NCBI RefSeq assembly: GCF_000243415.2
Contig: NZ_KI912270.1
Location: forward strand, 744,001-808,000
Direction: 5' to 3'
Source of the DNA: Mycolicibacterium tusciae JS617
GTDB taxonomy: Bacteria > Actinomycetota > Actinomycetes > Mycobacteriales > Mycobacteriaceae
DNA: 64,000 bases
Below, piece by piece: positions 25,421 through 34,019 of the stretch. A program made the position numbers and the translations under genes. The notes below the pieces were generated by a model. It was not told where the DNA came from. It saw only the letters and a list, made by a program, of their open reading frames with translations, and made no database searches. The stretch's first letter is position 1; each line of letters opens with the position of its first letter.

Positions 25421-27622
25421 CAAGCACAATCGCGACCACGGCACCCGGCACACCCCCACGGTCCCCGTTCACCGGCGCCGACATCTGCCGCGAAGCCGGG
25501 CTCACGCTGCCAGACCGCACCTCACGACCGGTGTTCGACGACGACCTGTGGGATTTCACCGACGTCGTCGGGCTCCCGGTCCAGATGGCCCTCTACCGGC
25601 GGCGATTCGACTTCACCACCATCACCGACCCACGTTGGCGGCTGGTCGTCAAGGAGCTGATCCTGGCGCTGCTTGCCCCGAACCATGATGCCGTGGTTCG
25701 GCTGCCGCGCGCCTACCGCACCGCACTGCATCTGACCAGCTGCTACAGCCGACTCTACGAGGCCGGGACGTTCTTCGGCTGGCTCGACCGGCGGGGAATC
25801 ACTGCCCTCACCGAAGTCGATACCCGCCTCTGCGAGGACTACCTGGGATTCCGACGCTATGTCACCGACTCCGACGGCACCGTCGTGGGCGAGCAGAGCC
25901 CCGGCCTCCGGCGCGCTGCCGCGCAGATGATCGTCGACCTGGTCGACTACCGTGACCTGTTCACCACCGACCGGGTTCCGGCCGATCTGCGTCCTTGGGG
26001 CGGCGCGACAGCGTCAGCGGTCGCCGAAATGCCTTCTGGTCGTGAGGGAAACAAGACGCCGGCCGTCCCTGCCGAAGTGCTGCAGCCGATGCTCGCCGCG
26101 GCCTTGCACCTGGTGCAGACCCTCGGCCCACACGTTGTCGAGCTGCACGAGCAGATCCGCCACATCGACCGCATTTGGGCTACGAAGGCACCGGGCCTTC
26201 GTCATGGCTCGTCGGCGATGATCAGCGACATCAACAAACTGCTGGCCGACCACAGGGTGACCAACACGCCTCTGCCGATGCTCGAAGACCACGATGTCAG
26301 ACGCCGACTCACGGCTGGCTGGGACGCGAACAACCCGCTGCTGCCGGTCTCCACCGGAGCCCCTGGCCCGGCAGGCCGGATACGTCCAGTTTTGGGCGAA
26401 ATGGATGCCCGCGCTGCGCAAACCGCTGATCGACACCCTCCACACTGTCGGAGTCGAGAAGGTTTTCGCCCGCAACGCCGCACAGGCACCGACCGCCGAC
26501 GACTCAGCCCTGTTGCCCTGGACACTGCCACTGCACCGATCCGAAGCGGTCGCCCTGATCGGCATCACCCGCACCGCGGCCATCGTGGTCCTGGCCGCCG
26601 CGTCCGGAATGCGGGCCAGCGAGCTGATGGAACTGCGGGTCGGCTGCTGCCGCCCGGTCGAGGAACCGATACCCGGTCTGAAGCGCTACCGCGTCGCCAG
26701 CAAGATCATCAAAGGCCAGGGCCTGGGTGGCACCGACGACGAATGGGTCGTCATCGAACCGGTCCACCGCGCAATCGAGCTCATCGAACAGCTCCATGAC
26801 GACCCCCACGAGGGCGCTCTTCTGCTGTCCCGGTTCAGCTTCCGGGTCCGTTACCTATGGTTTCGCGCCTGGGTGAACTCCCCGGCCGGGGCCCGCCTCG
26901 GACTCGCCCCGATCCCCGACGAACCAGTAGCACTGCGGATGCTGAGGCGCACGGTTGCGTTGGAGATGGCTTACCGGCCCGGCGGTGTTCTCGCAGCAAA
27001 ACTGCACCTCAAACATATCGCTGCCGCCACTACAGAAGGCTATGCGGCTCGACCGGGCGGTGCTCAAGCGGAGTTGCTGGCCGAAGTCAACAAGCTCGAG
27101 GCCGACCACAAACTCCAGCTCGTGCTGGCCGAGTTCCGCAACTACCAGCAAGGAATCCTGCCCGCCGGGCCCGGTGCCCGCAACCTGACCGAATTCTTCG
27201 CCAGCATCGACACCGACCTCGACACCGAAGCGATTGCGGCGCCCAAGATCCAGCGCAACGACCGCGACATCCTCAACCTGCTGTCCAAACGCGCGAAGGC
27301 ACTGCATCTCGGCCCGGCGAACTATTGCTGGTTCACCGATCCCTCGCGCGCACTCTGCCTGAAACTCGCCGGCACCCCGACCTCGGACCGCCCGATGATC
27401 GGCATGTGTGACTCCGCGCGCTGTCCGCAGGCCACCCACCACCAGCACCACCGGCCCATCTGGGCCGAGCACGCCGAACTCACCAAGACCCTCCTCGGCC
27501 AACTCGGCAAAACCCGCACCACCGAACACACCCGACTACAGACCGACTACGACCGCGCCGTCCGGGTCATCACCAGCATCGACACAGCCACCGGGACCGG
27601 CGCAACCGAGGAGCAAGCATGA
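25417..27622 (+). pseudogene. Recombinase 3 of the innermost element, one frameshift
   Basis: MTSTIATTAPGTPPRSPF starts at the ATG 25417, overlapping the previous stop. The first frame runs to NPLLPVST; after one extra base near 26356-26357 the other frame goes on with EPLARQAGYVQFWAKW. The corrected length is about 734 residues. The catalytic part reads AASGMRASELMELRVG (Arg), RMLRRTVALEMAY and HLKHIAAATTEGYA with Tyr, the TnpB-like form common in actinobacteria. A late CDSARCPQATHHQHH looks zinc-binding. If the shift is a sequencing error, the gene is intact. Confidence 0.75.
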
Positions 27623-28086
27623 GAATCACTGCCGCCCAACGCATCCACAACGAGAACTGCATCCGCGCCGCCATGGACCGGCTGCTGCGCGGCGAGATCC
27701 CGCCCGGCGGCAGCTGCGATATCAAGACCCTCGCACTCGAGGCCGGGGTCGACCGCACGGCGTTCTACGGCACCCGGCCCTACGCGCACCTACGCACCGA
27801 ATTCGAGCACCGACTCCAGCAATTGCAAGAGGCGGGAGAAACCCCGGACCCGAAAGTCGCTCAGATCGAACGCCTCAAAGCAGAGGTTGACAAGCTCAAA
27901 ACCAACCTCGCCCAATCCAATTCCACAATCCAGGACCTCACCGACTTCCGGAGCCAGGCCCTGGCCCGCATCGCTGCCCAACACGACGAGATCCTTCGAC
28001 TCCGCGCCGCCGACAACCCGGCAGCAGCCGTCACCTGCCTCCAGAGTCGCCCGAAACCCCGGCAGAAAGTAATCGGACCATGCTGA
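27619..28086 (+). CDS. TnpC-like (DUF6262-type) helix-turn-helix/coiled-coil protein of the innermost element
   Basis: 155 residues. The N-terminal half contains a TetR-like helix-turn-helix (IKTLALEAGVDRTAFYGTRPYAHL). Residues about 65-120 form a coiled coil (IERLKAEVDKLKTNLAQSNSTIQDL). Small proteins of this shape follow paired recombinases in Tn554-like actinobacterial elements and are thought to help choose or orient integration. It overlaps recombinase 3 by 4 bases. About 130 bases of non-coding DNA separate it from the right end repeat. Confidence 0.75.
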   Translation: MRITAAQRIHNENCIRAAMDRLLRGEIPPGGSCDIKTLALEAGVDRTAFYGTRPYAHLRTEFEHRLQQLQEAGETPDPKVAQIERLKAEVDKLKTNLAQSNSTIQDLTDFRSQALARIAAQHDEILRLRAADNPAAAVTCLQSRPKPRQKVIGPC

Positions 28087-28217
28087 CCCCGTCGGCAGTG
28101 ACGTCCATCACAAACGATTTGGGTTTATCGCCACACGATCGGCAATCAGCGTCACGAACTACGCGCCGAGAATCGGCCACGTCAAACGCAACACGAACCC
28201 AACCGCACACGACCACT

Positions 28218-28227
28218 GCGGAGACAA
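28218..28227 (-). repeat. Right terminal inverted repeat of the innermost element
   Basis: gcggagacaa on the plus strand, inverted partner of 22123-22132, followed by the spacer ggcgct and then TnpB codons resuming at cgtatgcc. Confidence 0.85.
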
Positions 28228-28232
28228 GGCGC

Positions 28233-28899
28233 TCGTATGCCCAACGTCATGCGGACGCCGGAGTGCCGATCGACGTCCTGGCCGAACTGCTCGATCACCG
28301 AAGCTACTCCATGACTCGCCGCTACTACCGCATCGGCGAAGACCGTCGCCGCGCTGCCGTGGACACCGTCACCGCGCTGAGCTTCGACCGGCATGGCAAC
28401 AGGATCTGGCGCGATGCGCAGATGCTGTTGGACTCCGAACGCGCCCGACACGCCGTCGGGGACGGTTGCCGTCCCCTACGGCACCTGCACCGAGCCGACC
28501 AATGTCAAAGCCGGCGGCGGAGCCTGCCCGGTCCGGTACCGGTGCGTGGGCTGTGACCACTTCCGCACCACCGTGGCGTTCCCGCCCGAGTTGCAGGCAT
28601 ACCTCGATGATCTGCTGCGCACCCGAGAACGGCTGGCCGCCACCATTGATGGCATCGATGACTGGGCCCGTGCCGATGCCTCTCCGACCGAGGAAGAAAT
28701 CACCCGGGTCCGGCGACTGATCAACCGAATCAAGGGCGATATCACCGGCATCGACGACACCGAGCGAGCCCGCATCGATGACGCCGTCGCCATCGTGCGC
28801 CGTCACCGCGCAGCCCACACGGTGCCGCTCGGCATGCCCATACTCACCGTCACCCCGCCCGGACTACCCACCACACCTACGTCGGAGGCCAGTGCATGA
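28233..28899 (+). pseudogene. TnpB-like recombinase, C-terminal part (rest of the gene at 20306)
   Basis: The frame resumes with SYAQRHADAGVPIDVLAELL, directly continuing the VVPYAYRH at the other side of the inner element, then DHRSYSMTRRYYRI with the nucleophilic Tyr region. A +1 shift at the gggg run 28458-28461 moves the frame to VAVPYGTCTEPTNVKAGG, CPVRYRCVGCDHFRT (Cys cluster) and an acidic helical end. The corrected fragment has 221 codons before the stop. The stop overlaps the TnpC-like ATG. Confidence 0.88.
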
Positions 28900-29444
28900 C
28901 CCGCACCACGAACCCGCAAACCCAGCCGATGCTGGACGGCCGGCGCGACGACTCGGGGCGCCGCCGCAAACGGGTGCTGGCGGTGCTCGACCAAGCCGCC
29001 GCCGCGGGCGACCCGATCAGTGCGTCCGCAATCGCGCGCGCGGCCGGAGTCGACCGCACGTTCCTCTACCGTCACCGCGACCTGCTGGAGAAAATCCATG
29101 CGCTGCAAGCAGATCCAGTCCATTTGAACAGCGATCACGCGGTCACACATGCGTCGCTGCGGGCGGACCTGCTGGCCGCCCACGAACGAGCCGCCCGCCT
29201 CAACACCCGCAACCACCAACTGGAGAAACGGCTTTCCGAGGCGCTCGGCGAACATACCTGGCGTGAGTCCGGGCTCGGCAGCCCCGTCGACATCGACGCG
29301 CTCCACCAGCGCATCAGCCAGCTCGAACACGATAACCTCGACCTTCAACACCAGCTCGAGGAACGCGACGACGACCTGACCGCTGCCCGCGCCGCCAACC
29401 GAGAACCCATGGCCCGACTGAACACGCCGAGCCGGCCACAATGA
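28896..29444 (+). CDS. TnpC-like (DUF6262-type) protein of the middle element
   Basis: 182 residues. It has a basic N-terminus (GRRRKRVLAVLDQAA), a helix-turn-helix (ISASAIARAAGVDRTFLYRHRDLLEKI), then a long coiled coil (LNTRNHQLEKRLSEAL and ISQLEHDNLDLQHQLEERDDD). It shares the layout of the 155-residue protein at 27619 but is clearly diverged (AGVDRTFLYRHRDLL against AGVDRTAFYGTRPYA), so each nested element brought its own copy. Overlaps tnpB as ATGA. Confidence 0.78.
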   Translation: MTRTTNPQTQPMLDGRRDDSGRRRKRVLAVLDQAAAAGDPISASAIARAAGVDRTFLYRHRDLLEKIHALQADPVHLNSDHAVTHASLRADLLAAHERAARLNTRNHQLEKRLSEALGEHTWRESGLGSPVDIDALHQRISQLEHDNLDLQHQLEERDDDLTAARAANREPMARLNTPSRPQ

Positions 29445-29549
29445 CCCACCGCGAGCCCCCTTGCACCACACCTGTTGCAGCCGATAGCATCTCATCACCG
29501 GCCTCTAAGCTGCACAAACTCAGAGAACCGCGCTGCCGCACGGGGACTG

Positions 29550-29561
29550 AACCCTGGAGAA
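29550..29561 (-). repeat. Right terminal inverted repeat of the middle element
   Basis: aaccctggagaa on the plus strand, inverted partner of 18985-18996 with one mismatch, followed by spacer cagccc and the N-terminal half of the split integrase. Confidence 0.85.
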
Positions 29562-30107
29562 CAGCCCCCAGCCGTAGATCACCTTGAAGATCGTGGCATC
29601 ACGGTAAGCGGCAAGAGCCCCTTTACGTTTCGCCCGCACCGCGCGCTCGACCTGATCGTCGGCGTAATCCAGGAACCGCTGCAACTCCTCCCGCGTGAAC
29701 GGCCTAGCCTCCGGCCGACCCTCGTAATCGTTCAAATGAGCGATCGTGTTCCACTCGTGGCAGATCGCCACCGGATGGGTGCCGAACGCTTCCTCACATG
29801 CCACCGCCCACCCGTAGCGTCCGTCGATCAGGAACTCGCTGAACAGCCGCAACCCGCACTGGTAGCCGCGGATCGTCGACGGCGCAAGATGCTTCTCGCT
29901 GGTCAGCCAGAGCGACCACTCATCGATATGCGCCGGGGTCCACTGCCACGGGTAGTCGTTGACGAACTCCATGAACCGACGGACCAGGTTCTCCCGCGAC
30001 GTGATCGTCTCCTCACGAAGCCCGCGAGCAGCCTGCTGAGCACGCCAGCCACGAAACATCGCCTCCACCATCGCATCCTGCGGACGCAACGAAACCACAC
30101 CGGACAC
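29562..30107 (-). pseudogene. Tyrosine recombinase, N-terminal half (rest of the gene at 18454)
   Basis: The reading frame from about 30107 (GTG, VSGVVSLRPQDAM; an earlier GTG at 30167 is possible) encodes a core-binding domain: GLREETITSRENLVRRFMEFVNDYPW, HLAPSTIRGYQCGLRLFSEFL, and then ATIFKVIYGWGL. The last codon before the foreign inverted repeat is CTG of the spacer. The catalytic half, RRTETAKLDL onward, is 10.6 kb away at 18454-18978 on the same strand. This is strong evidence of insertion into one gene. Confidence 0.9.
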
Positions 30108-30271
30108 CAGCTCCAGATGAGCTGCCCCCGCCAGATCGACCCGCCGCAACCCGACCCCCCACGCCACCCAACAGTGAACGAATCATGCATCAAATGGGAT
30201 CACTTTGGCAAATGGCCAGGCCAGCAGCAGTTTTCACGGCATCAATCTGCTAGCCTGAAACCCCTACTCCA

Positions 30272-30962
30272 TCAGGCAACCGGGCGATTCTCGCCCATCA
30301 GATGCAATTCCCGAGCGTTGCCGTAGATGTCCCCAGTCACCGATATCGACGAATGCCCGAGCAGATCGGCCACGGCCTTGATGTGGACCTGGCCTTCGAG
30401 CCATGCCACGGCTGCCGAATGGCGCAGGGTGTGCACGCCAACGTCGGCCAAGCCCGCTTTCTGCGCGGCAATCTGAATCGTCCTCAGCGCATTTCGCGGA
30501 TCGACCGGCGTGCCAATCTTGGTGGCGAACACTAAGTCGTTGTCCTGCCACTGATCTCGCGCCGCATGACGTTCAGCCTCCTGGTTGGCGCGGTGGAGGC
30601 GCAGCATGGCGACGAGGGGAGTGGACAAGGGCACCGATCTGCGAGACCTGTCCGTCTTGGGTTCTGTGATGATCAGCTCGCCGTCGACGCGCCCGAGGGT
30701 GCCGCGGACCGTCACCGTCCTGGCCTCCAGGTCGACGTCGGACCAGTGCAACGCAAGCGCCTCTCCTCGGCGCACGCCGGTTCCCGCCGACGAGCACTAG
30801 GACATTGCGGTAGCGCAGGCCCTCGGCACACAGCAGGAGCTTGGAGACGTCGACCGTGTTGACGTGGCGGGCCTCCTTGCGGGCTACACCGGGATGCTTT
30901 ACCGCCGCCGCCGGGTTCTTCGCCAGCAGACCGTCTCGGACCGCACCATCGAGACTGGAGCG
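30272..30962 (-). pseudogene. Phage-type integrase remnant (5' truncated, one frameshift)
   Basis: The first part reads DGAVRDGLLAKNPAAAV, KEARHVNTVDVSKLLLCAEGLRYRNVLVLVG. Around 30780-30786 the frame shifts and continues GTGVRRGEALALHWSDVDL, HTLRHSAAVAWLEGQVHI and LLGHSSISVTGDIYGN, the full catalytic set. The N-terminal 150 or so residues are missing and an in-frame TGA (30963-30965) lies just upstream. After the catalytic Tyr the sequence departs from the family (ARELHLMGENRPVA), so the C-terminus also looks replaced. It lies directly downstream of the persulfide dioxygenase gene. Confidence 0.82.
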
Positions 30963-30983
30963 TCAGGCGACGGGCGGGACACT

Positions 30984-32330
30984 TCAGGCCGTCAGACCAA
31001 GCTTCTCAACCTTGTCGAAGGAATCGTCGACGAGCACGACATTGCGGTTGTCGCGGTCCAGCATGGAAGCCGCAATTGAGGCGCGGTAGCCAGATCCGCA
31101 ATGCACCCACACATCTCCGTAAGGCACCTCATCGATCTTGTCGGCGAGTTCGTGCAGCGGAATATTCACTGCTCCCTTCACGTGGCTCTTGTCGTGCTCG
31201 CCTTGCTGGCGGACGTCCAGCACTGTGAGTTGGGGTCGGTGGATGGACTCGGCGAGGTCGCTGAAGTCCGCAACGCGGTAGGACCGCAGTCGTGACCCGT
31301 TGGTGAGGCTGGAGATGTCGCCGACTGCTGCCCCGGTGAGGTTGTCGACGCCGATACGCACGAGTTCACGTCGCGCCTCGGCGATCTGCTCCTGGTCTTC
31401 GCCGATCAGTGTCAGTGGAGCGCCCCATGCGTAGAGCCAGCCGAGATAGGTCACGAACGATTTCGATAACTCGAAGGCGAGTGTGCCCTCGACATGTCCG
31501 GCGGCGAACGCGGTGCGGTTACGAAGGTCGACCACCCACTCGCCGAGATCGATCCTGCGCCGCAACTCGGTGGGGTCGACGGGTTGCGGCGTCGAGAGAT
31601 CGACGGGGGCGGGTCCCTGCTTGTTGATGACGCCCATGTGGGCGTAGTAGGCGGGGTGGGCCGACAGCCCGGAGATGAGTTCGTCAACGAAGCTCTGCTC
31701 GTCTTGGGTGAGCGCGGGGTTGTTCTGTCGTTCGTTGCCGATGGTGGACGAGTCGCCCTTGCTGGGCGTGGCCGAGCAGAAGCTGCCGAAGCCGTGGGTG
31801 GGGTAGACCTCGGCGGCGTCTGGGAGTTCGTCAGCCAGGCGTCGCACGGAGTGAAACTGTGCGTGGGTCAAATCCTGGGTGTCGTCGTCGCTGACCAGAT
31901 CGGTGCGTCCGGTTGTTCCGTACAGCATCGAACCGCCGGTGAAGACACCCACGGTGTCTCCGTCGCGGCCACGCAGGATGTAGCTGATGTGGTGGTGGGT
32001 GTGACCGGGCGTGTGTACTGCCTGGAACTCGAACTGCCCGGCGTCGATGATGTCGCCATCTTTGACGGCTCGGCGCTTGTATTGGACTTCGTCTCCATCG
32101 GGGACCACGTATTCGGCTCCTGCGACGCGGGCCAGCTCAAGACCACCGGTGACGTAGTCGTTGTGGATGTGGGTCTCCAGCACATGGGTGATCCGCACGT
32201 CATGCTCGTGGGCCAGCTTGAAGATCCTGTCGATGTCGCGTTGTGGGTCGATGACGACGGCGATGTTGCCGTCGCTGACCATGTAGCTGCGGTCACCGAG
32301 TCCCGAAGTTTCGATGATGGACACCTTCAT
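30984..32330 (-). CDS. Persulfide dioxygenase-rhodanese fusion (CstB-like)
   Basis: 448 residues. The N-terminal metallo-beta-lactamase fold has THIHNDYVTGG and HTPGHTHHHISYIL metal ligands, as in ETHE1-type persulfide dioxygenases. Two rhodanese-like domains follow: the first (VVDLRNRTAFAAGHVEG) lacks an active Cys loop; the second has HCGSGYRAS with the catalytic Cys. The enzyme oxidises glutathione-, mycothiol- or coenzyme-type persulfides to sulfite and moves sulfane sulfur. ATG with ggagg upstream (taken at about 32330). It lies downstream of TauE/SafE, DUF302 and the CstR-like repressor in one operon. Confidence 0.88.
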   Translation of the reverse strand: MKVSIIETSGLGDRSYMVSDGNIAVVIDPQRDIDRIFKLAHEHDVRITHVLETHIHNDYVTGGLELARVAGAEYVVPDGDEVQYKRRAVKDGDIIDAGQFEFQAVHTPGHTHHHISYILRGRDGDTVGVFTGGSMLYGTTGRTDLVSDDDTQDLTHAQFHSVRRLADELPDAAEVYPTHGFGSFCSATPSKGDSSTIGNERQNNPALTQDEQSFVDELISGLSAHPAYYAHMGVINKQGPAPVDLSTPQPVDPTELRRRIDLGEWVVDLRNRTAFAAGHVEGTLAFELSKSFVTYLGWLYAWGAPLTLIGEDQEQIAEARRELVRIGVDNLTGAAVGDISSLTNGSRLRSYRVADFSDLAESIHRPQLTVLDVRQQGEHDKSHVKGAVNIPLHELADKIDEVPYGDVWVHCGSGYRASIAASMLDRDNRNVVLVDDSFDKVEKLGLTA

Positions 32331-32353
32331 GAGGTCCTCCTCCTGGGTTTTCG

Positions 32354-33139
32354 TTATTGGGCTGCGTGTTGCAGCAGTGTTGTGTCGATGACGACGTACG
32401 CAGCGACGATGAAGACGAGGTACGCGAACCAATGGCGCAGCCGGTCGGTGTTGAGCTTGGTGCCCAGTTGCCCGGCTATCAGCGACCCGACGATGGCGGT
32501 GCCGACGAACGCCGCCGTGATCGCCCAGTTGATCTCGGCGTCATGCAGGTGAGCCACAACACCGCCCGCCGCGTTCGCGGTGATGATGACCAAGGAGGTG
32601 CCGATGGCTAACGACATCTCTACCCCGAGCATCAGCACGAGGGCGGGGATGATCAAGAATCCACCGCCGACGCCGAATAGCCCAGTGAGCAGACCCACAC
32701 CGAAGCCGGTCGAGATGGATCTGGGTGCGCAGCGCCGCCAGTTGATCCCTTCATCGCCGACTTCGCATGCAGTGCCTGTGTCACCGGTGTCGCGCAGCAT
32801 CCGTATACCGGCTGCCACCATCACGGCGGCGAAGCCGATCATGATGGCCGCCTCGGGGAGGTGGTCGCCGATGACTGACCCAACGAATGTGGCTGGGATG
32901 CCGAATAGTGCGAAGATTCCGGCCAGTCGCCACTGCACCTGGCCTGCGCGCACTTTCGGCACGGCACCGAAGGCGGACGCCACGCCTACCACGATCAACG
33001 ACATCAGAATGGCTTGCGAGGTGCCAAGTCCCAGGGCGTAGACCAACGCTGGTACGGCCATGATCGACCCGCCGCCACCAAGGAGTCCAAGCAGGACGCC
33101 GATGACAGCGCCGACGACGAGCGCGAGGGCGATGGTCAT
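32354..33139 (-). CDS. TauE/SafE family sulfite exporter
   Basis: 261 residues, about eight transmembrane helices in two repeats. Both family repeats are visible: GVLLGLLGGGGSIMAVPALVY and GLLTGLFGVGGGFLIIPALVL. These proteins move sulfite or sulfonates across the membrane. Placed 23 bases before the persulfide dioxygenase, it would expel the sulfite made there. Same operon as the CstR-like repressor. Confidence 0.9.
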   Translation of the reverse strand: MTIALALVVGAVIGVLLGLLGGGGSIMAVPALVYALGLGTSQAILMSLIVVGVASAFGAVPKVRAGQVQWRLAGIFALFGIPATFVGSVIGDHLPEAAIMIGFAAVMVAAGIRMLRDTGDTGTACEVGDEGINWRRCAPRSISTGFGVGLLTGLFGVGGGFLIIPALVLMLGVEMSLAIGTSLVIITANAAGGVVAHLHDAEINWAITAAFVGTAIVGSLIAGQLGTKLNTDRLRHWFAYLVFIVAAYVVIDTTLLQHAAQ

Positions 33140-33174
33140 GATCGTGTGCCGTGAGAGTCCGCTGGATTCCTGGC

Positions 33175-33585
33175 CTACTCCGCAGCATCCTCGCTGAGGG
33201 ACTTGATTGCGGCCTGCAACTTGGTGGCGGCTTCGTCTGCGACTTCACGCAGGCCGGCTTGATCGGATAGCTGGACCATTACCTGCGGGTCCATCGCGTC
33301 AATGATCACTGTGTTGTCCGAGTCGACGTCGGTGCGGACGGCGACGTTGCAGGGCAGCAGCAGGCCGATTTGCCTATCGGCGTTGACCGCGCGGTGCGCT
33401 AGCGGCGGATTACACGCGCCGAGAATGAGGTAGTCCTCCATGTCTTCGCCGAGCTTGGCCTTCAACGTCGCTTTCATGTCGATTTCGGTGAGGACCCCGA
33501 AGCCCTGATCCGACAACGCCTTGCGGGTGCGCTCGACGGCGTCCTCGAACGAAGTGTGCAGTGTGGTCGACAGTGCGTAGGTCAT
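33175..33585 (-). CDS. DUF302 family protein of the sulfur-stress operon
   Basis: 136 residues from the ATG at 33585, which has a ggag box just upstream. DUF302 hallmarks are SFEDAVERTRKALSDQGFGVLTEIDMKATLKAKLG, YLILGACNPPLAHRA with a single Cys, and GLLLPCNVAVR. DUF302 proteins often accompany persulfide or sulfite handling genes; their biochemical role is unknown. It lies between the repressor and the exporter. Confidence 0.85.
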   Translation of the reverse strand: MTYALSTTLHTSFEDAVERTRKALSDQGFGVLTEIDMKATLKAKLGEDMEDYLILGACNPPLAHRAVNADRQIGLLLPCNVAVRTDVDSDNTVIIDAMDPQVMVQLSDQAGLREVADEAATKLQAAIKSLSEDAAE

Positions 33586-33620
33586 GTCACTCTCCTTAGG
33601 TTTGGTCGTGGTAATGGGCT

Positions 33621-33902
<282 letters not shown>

Positions 33903-33904
33903 TT

Positions 33905-33955
33905 ATACCCGTGGGGGTATTGTTACCCTCGTCCAAAACATACCCCCGTAGGTAT
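33905..33955 (+). promoter_or_regulatory. Two CsoR/CstR-type operators
   Basis: atacccgtgggggtat (33905-33920) and atacccccgtaggtat (33940-33955) are GC-cored palindromes with ATACC...GGTAT ends, the usual CsoR-family operator. They lie in the gap between the repressor gene and the divergent small Cys-rich gene, so one repressor could control both directions. Confidence 0.8.
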
Positions 33956-34019
33956 TTGTTGTCGAGTGCCGAGAGACGCATCCCACAATGGGGTGCCGCT
34001 CGAAAATGAAGGAGTAACG

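Larger units (their letters stand above)
22123..28227 (+). mobile_element. Innermost element: three recombinases plus a TnpC-like protein
   Basis: The ends ttgtccccgc (22123-22132) and gcggagacaa (28218-28227) are inverted repeats with 9 of 10 bases matching. A further inner pair, gtgttgcg (22142-22149) and cgcaacac (28187-28194), supports subterminal recombinase sites. Flanking 6-bp spacers are ggcatt (22117-22122) and ggcgct (28228-28233). Excision leaving ggcatt joins cgg-cat-tcg-tat, that is R-H-S-Y, and restores the interrupted TnpB reading frame. Genes run head to tail on the plus strand with 4-base overlaps. Confidence 0.88.
18985..29561 (+). mobile_element. Tn554-like tnpA-tnpB-tnpC element (middle layer), itself interrupted
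   Basis: The ends are imperfect inverted repeats: ttctccggggtt (18985-18996) and aaccctggagaa (29550-29561), 11 of 12 bases matching. The flanking hexamers differ by one base, caaccc (18979-18984) and cagccc (29562-29567), as expected for Tn554-type integration through a 6-bp spacer rather than a target duplication. The load is tnpA (19120-20287), tnpB (20306-22122 plus 28233-28899) and a tnpC-like gene (28896-29444). Without the inner element it would be about 4.5 kb. It sits in the integrase of the minus-strand element. Confidence 0.88.

Noticed and set aside
23597..25459. 620-codon open frame on the minus strand
   Set aside because: Antisense to recombinase 2 of the inner element, Gly/Val/Arg shadow composition, no recognisable domain.
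19066..28899. Programmed ribosomal frameshifting in the recombinase genes
   Set aside because: The shifts lack a shared slippery heptamer and fall at different gene positions; decay or sequencing error is simpler.
15509..30271. Target-site duplication or att repeat bounding the oldest minus-strand element
   Set aside because: I compared the 15.5-15.7 kb and 30.1-30.3 kb flanks by eye and found no convincing direct or inverted repeat, so no boundary is claimed.
30282..30296. gggcga-ttc-tcgccc hairpin near the integrase remnant end
   Set aside because: Short arms inside an open reading frame with no T-tract; not enough to call a terminator.
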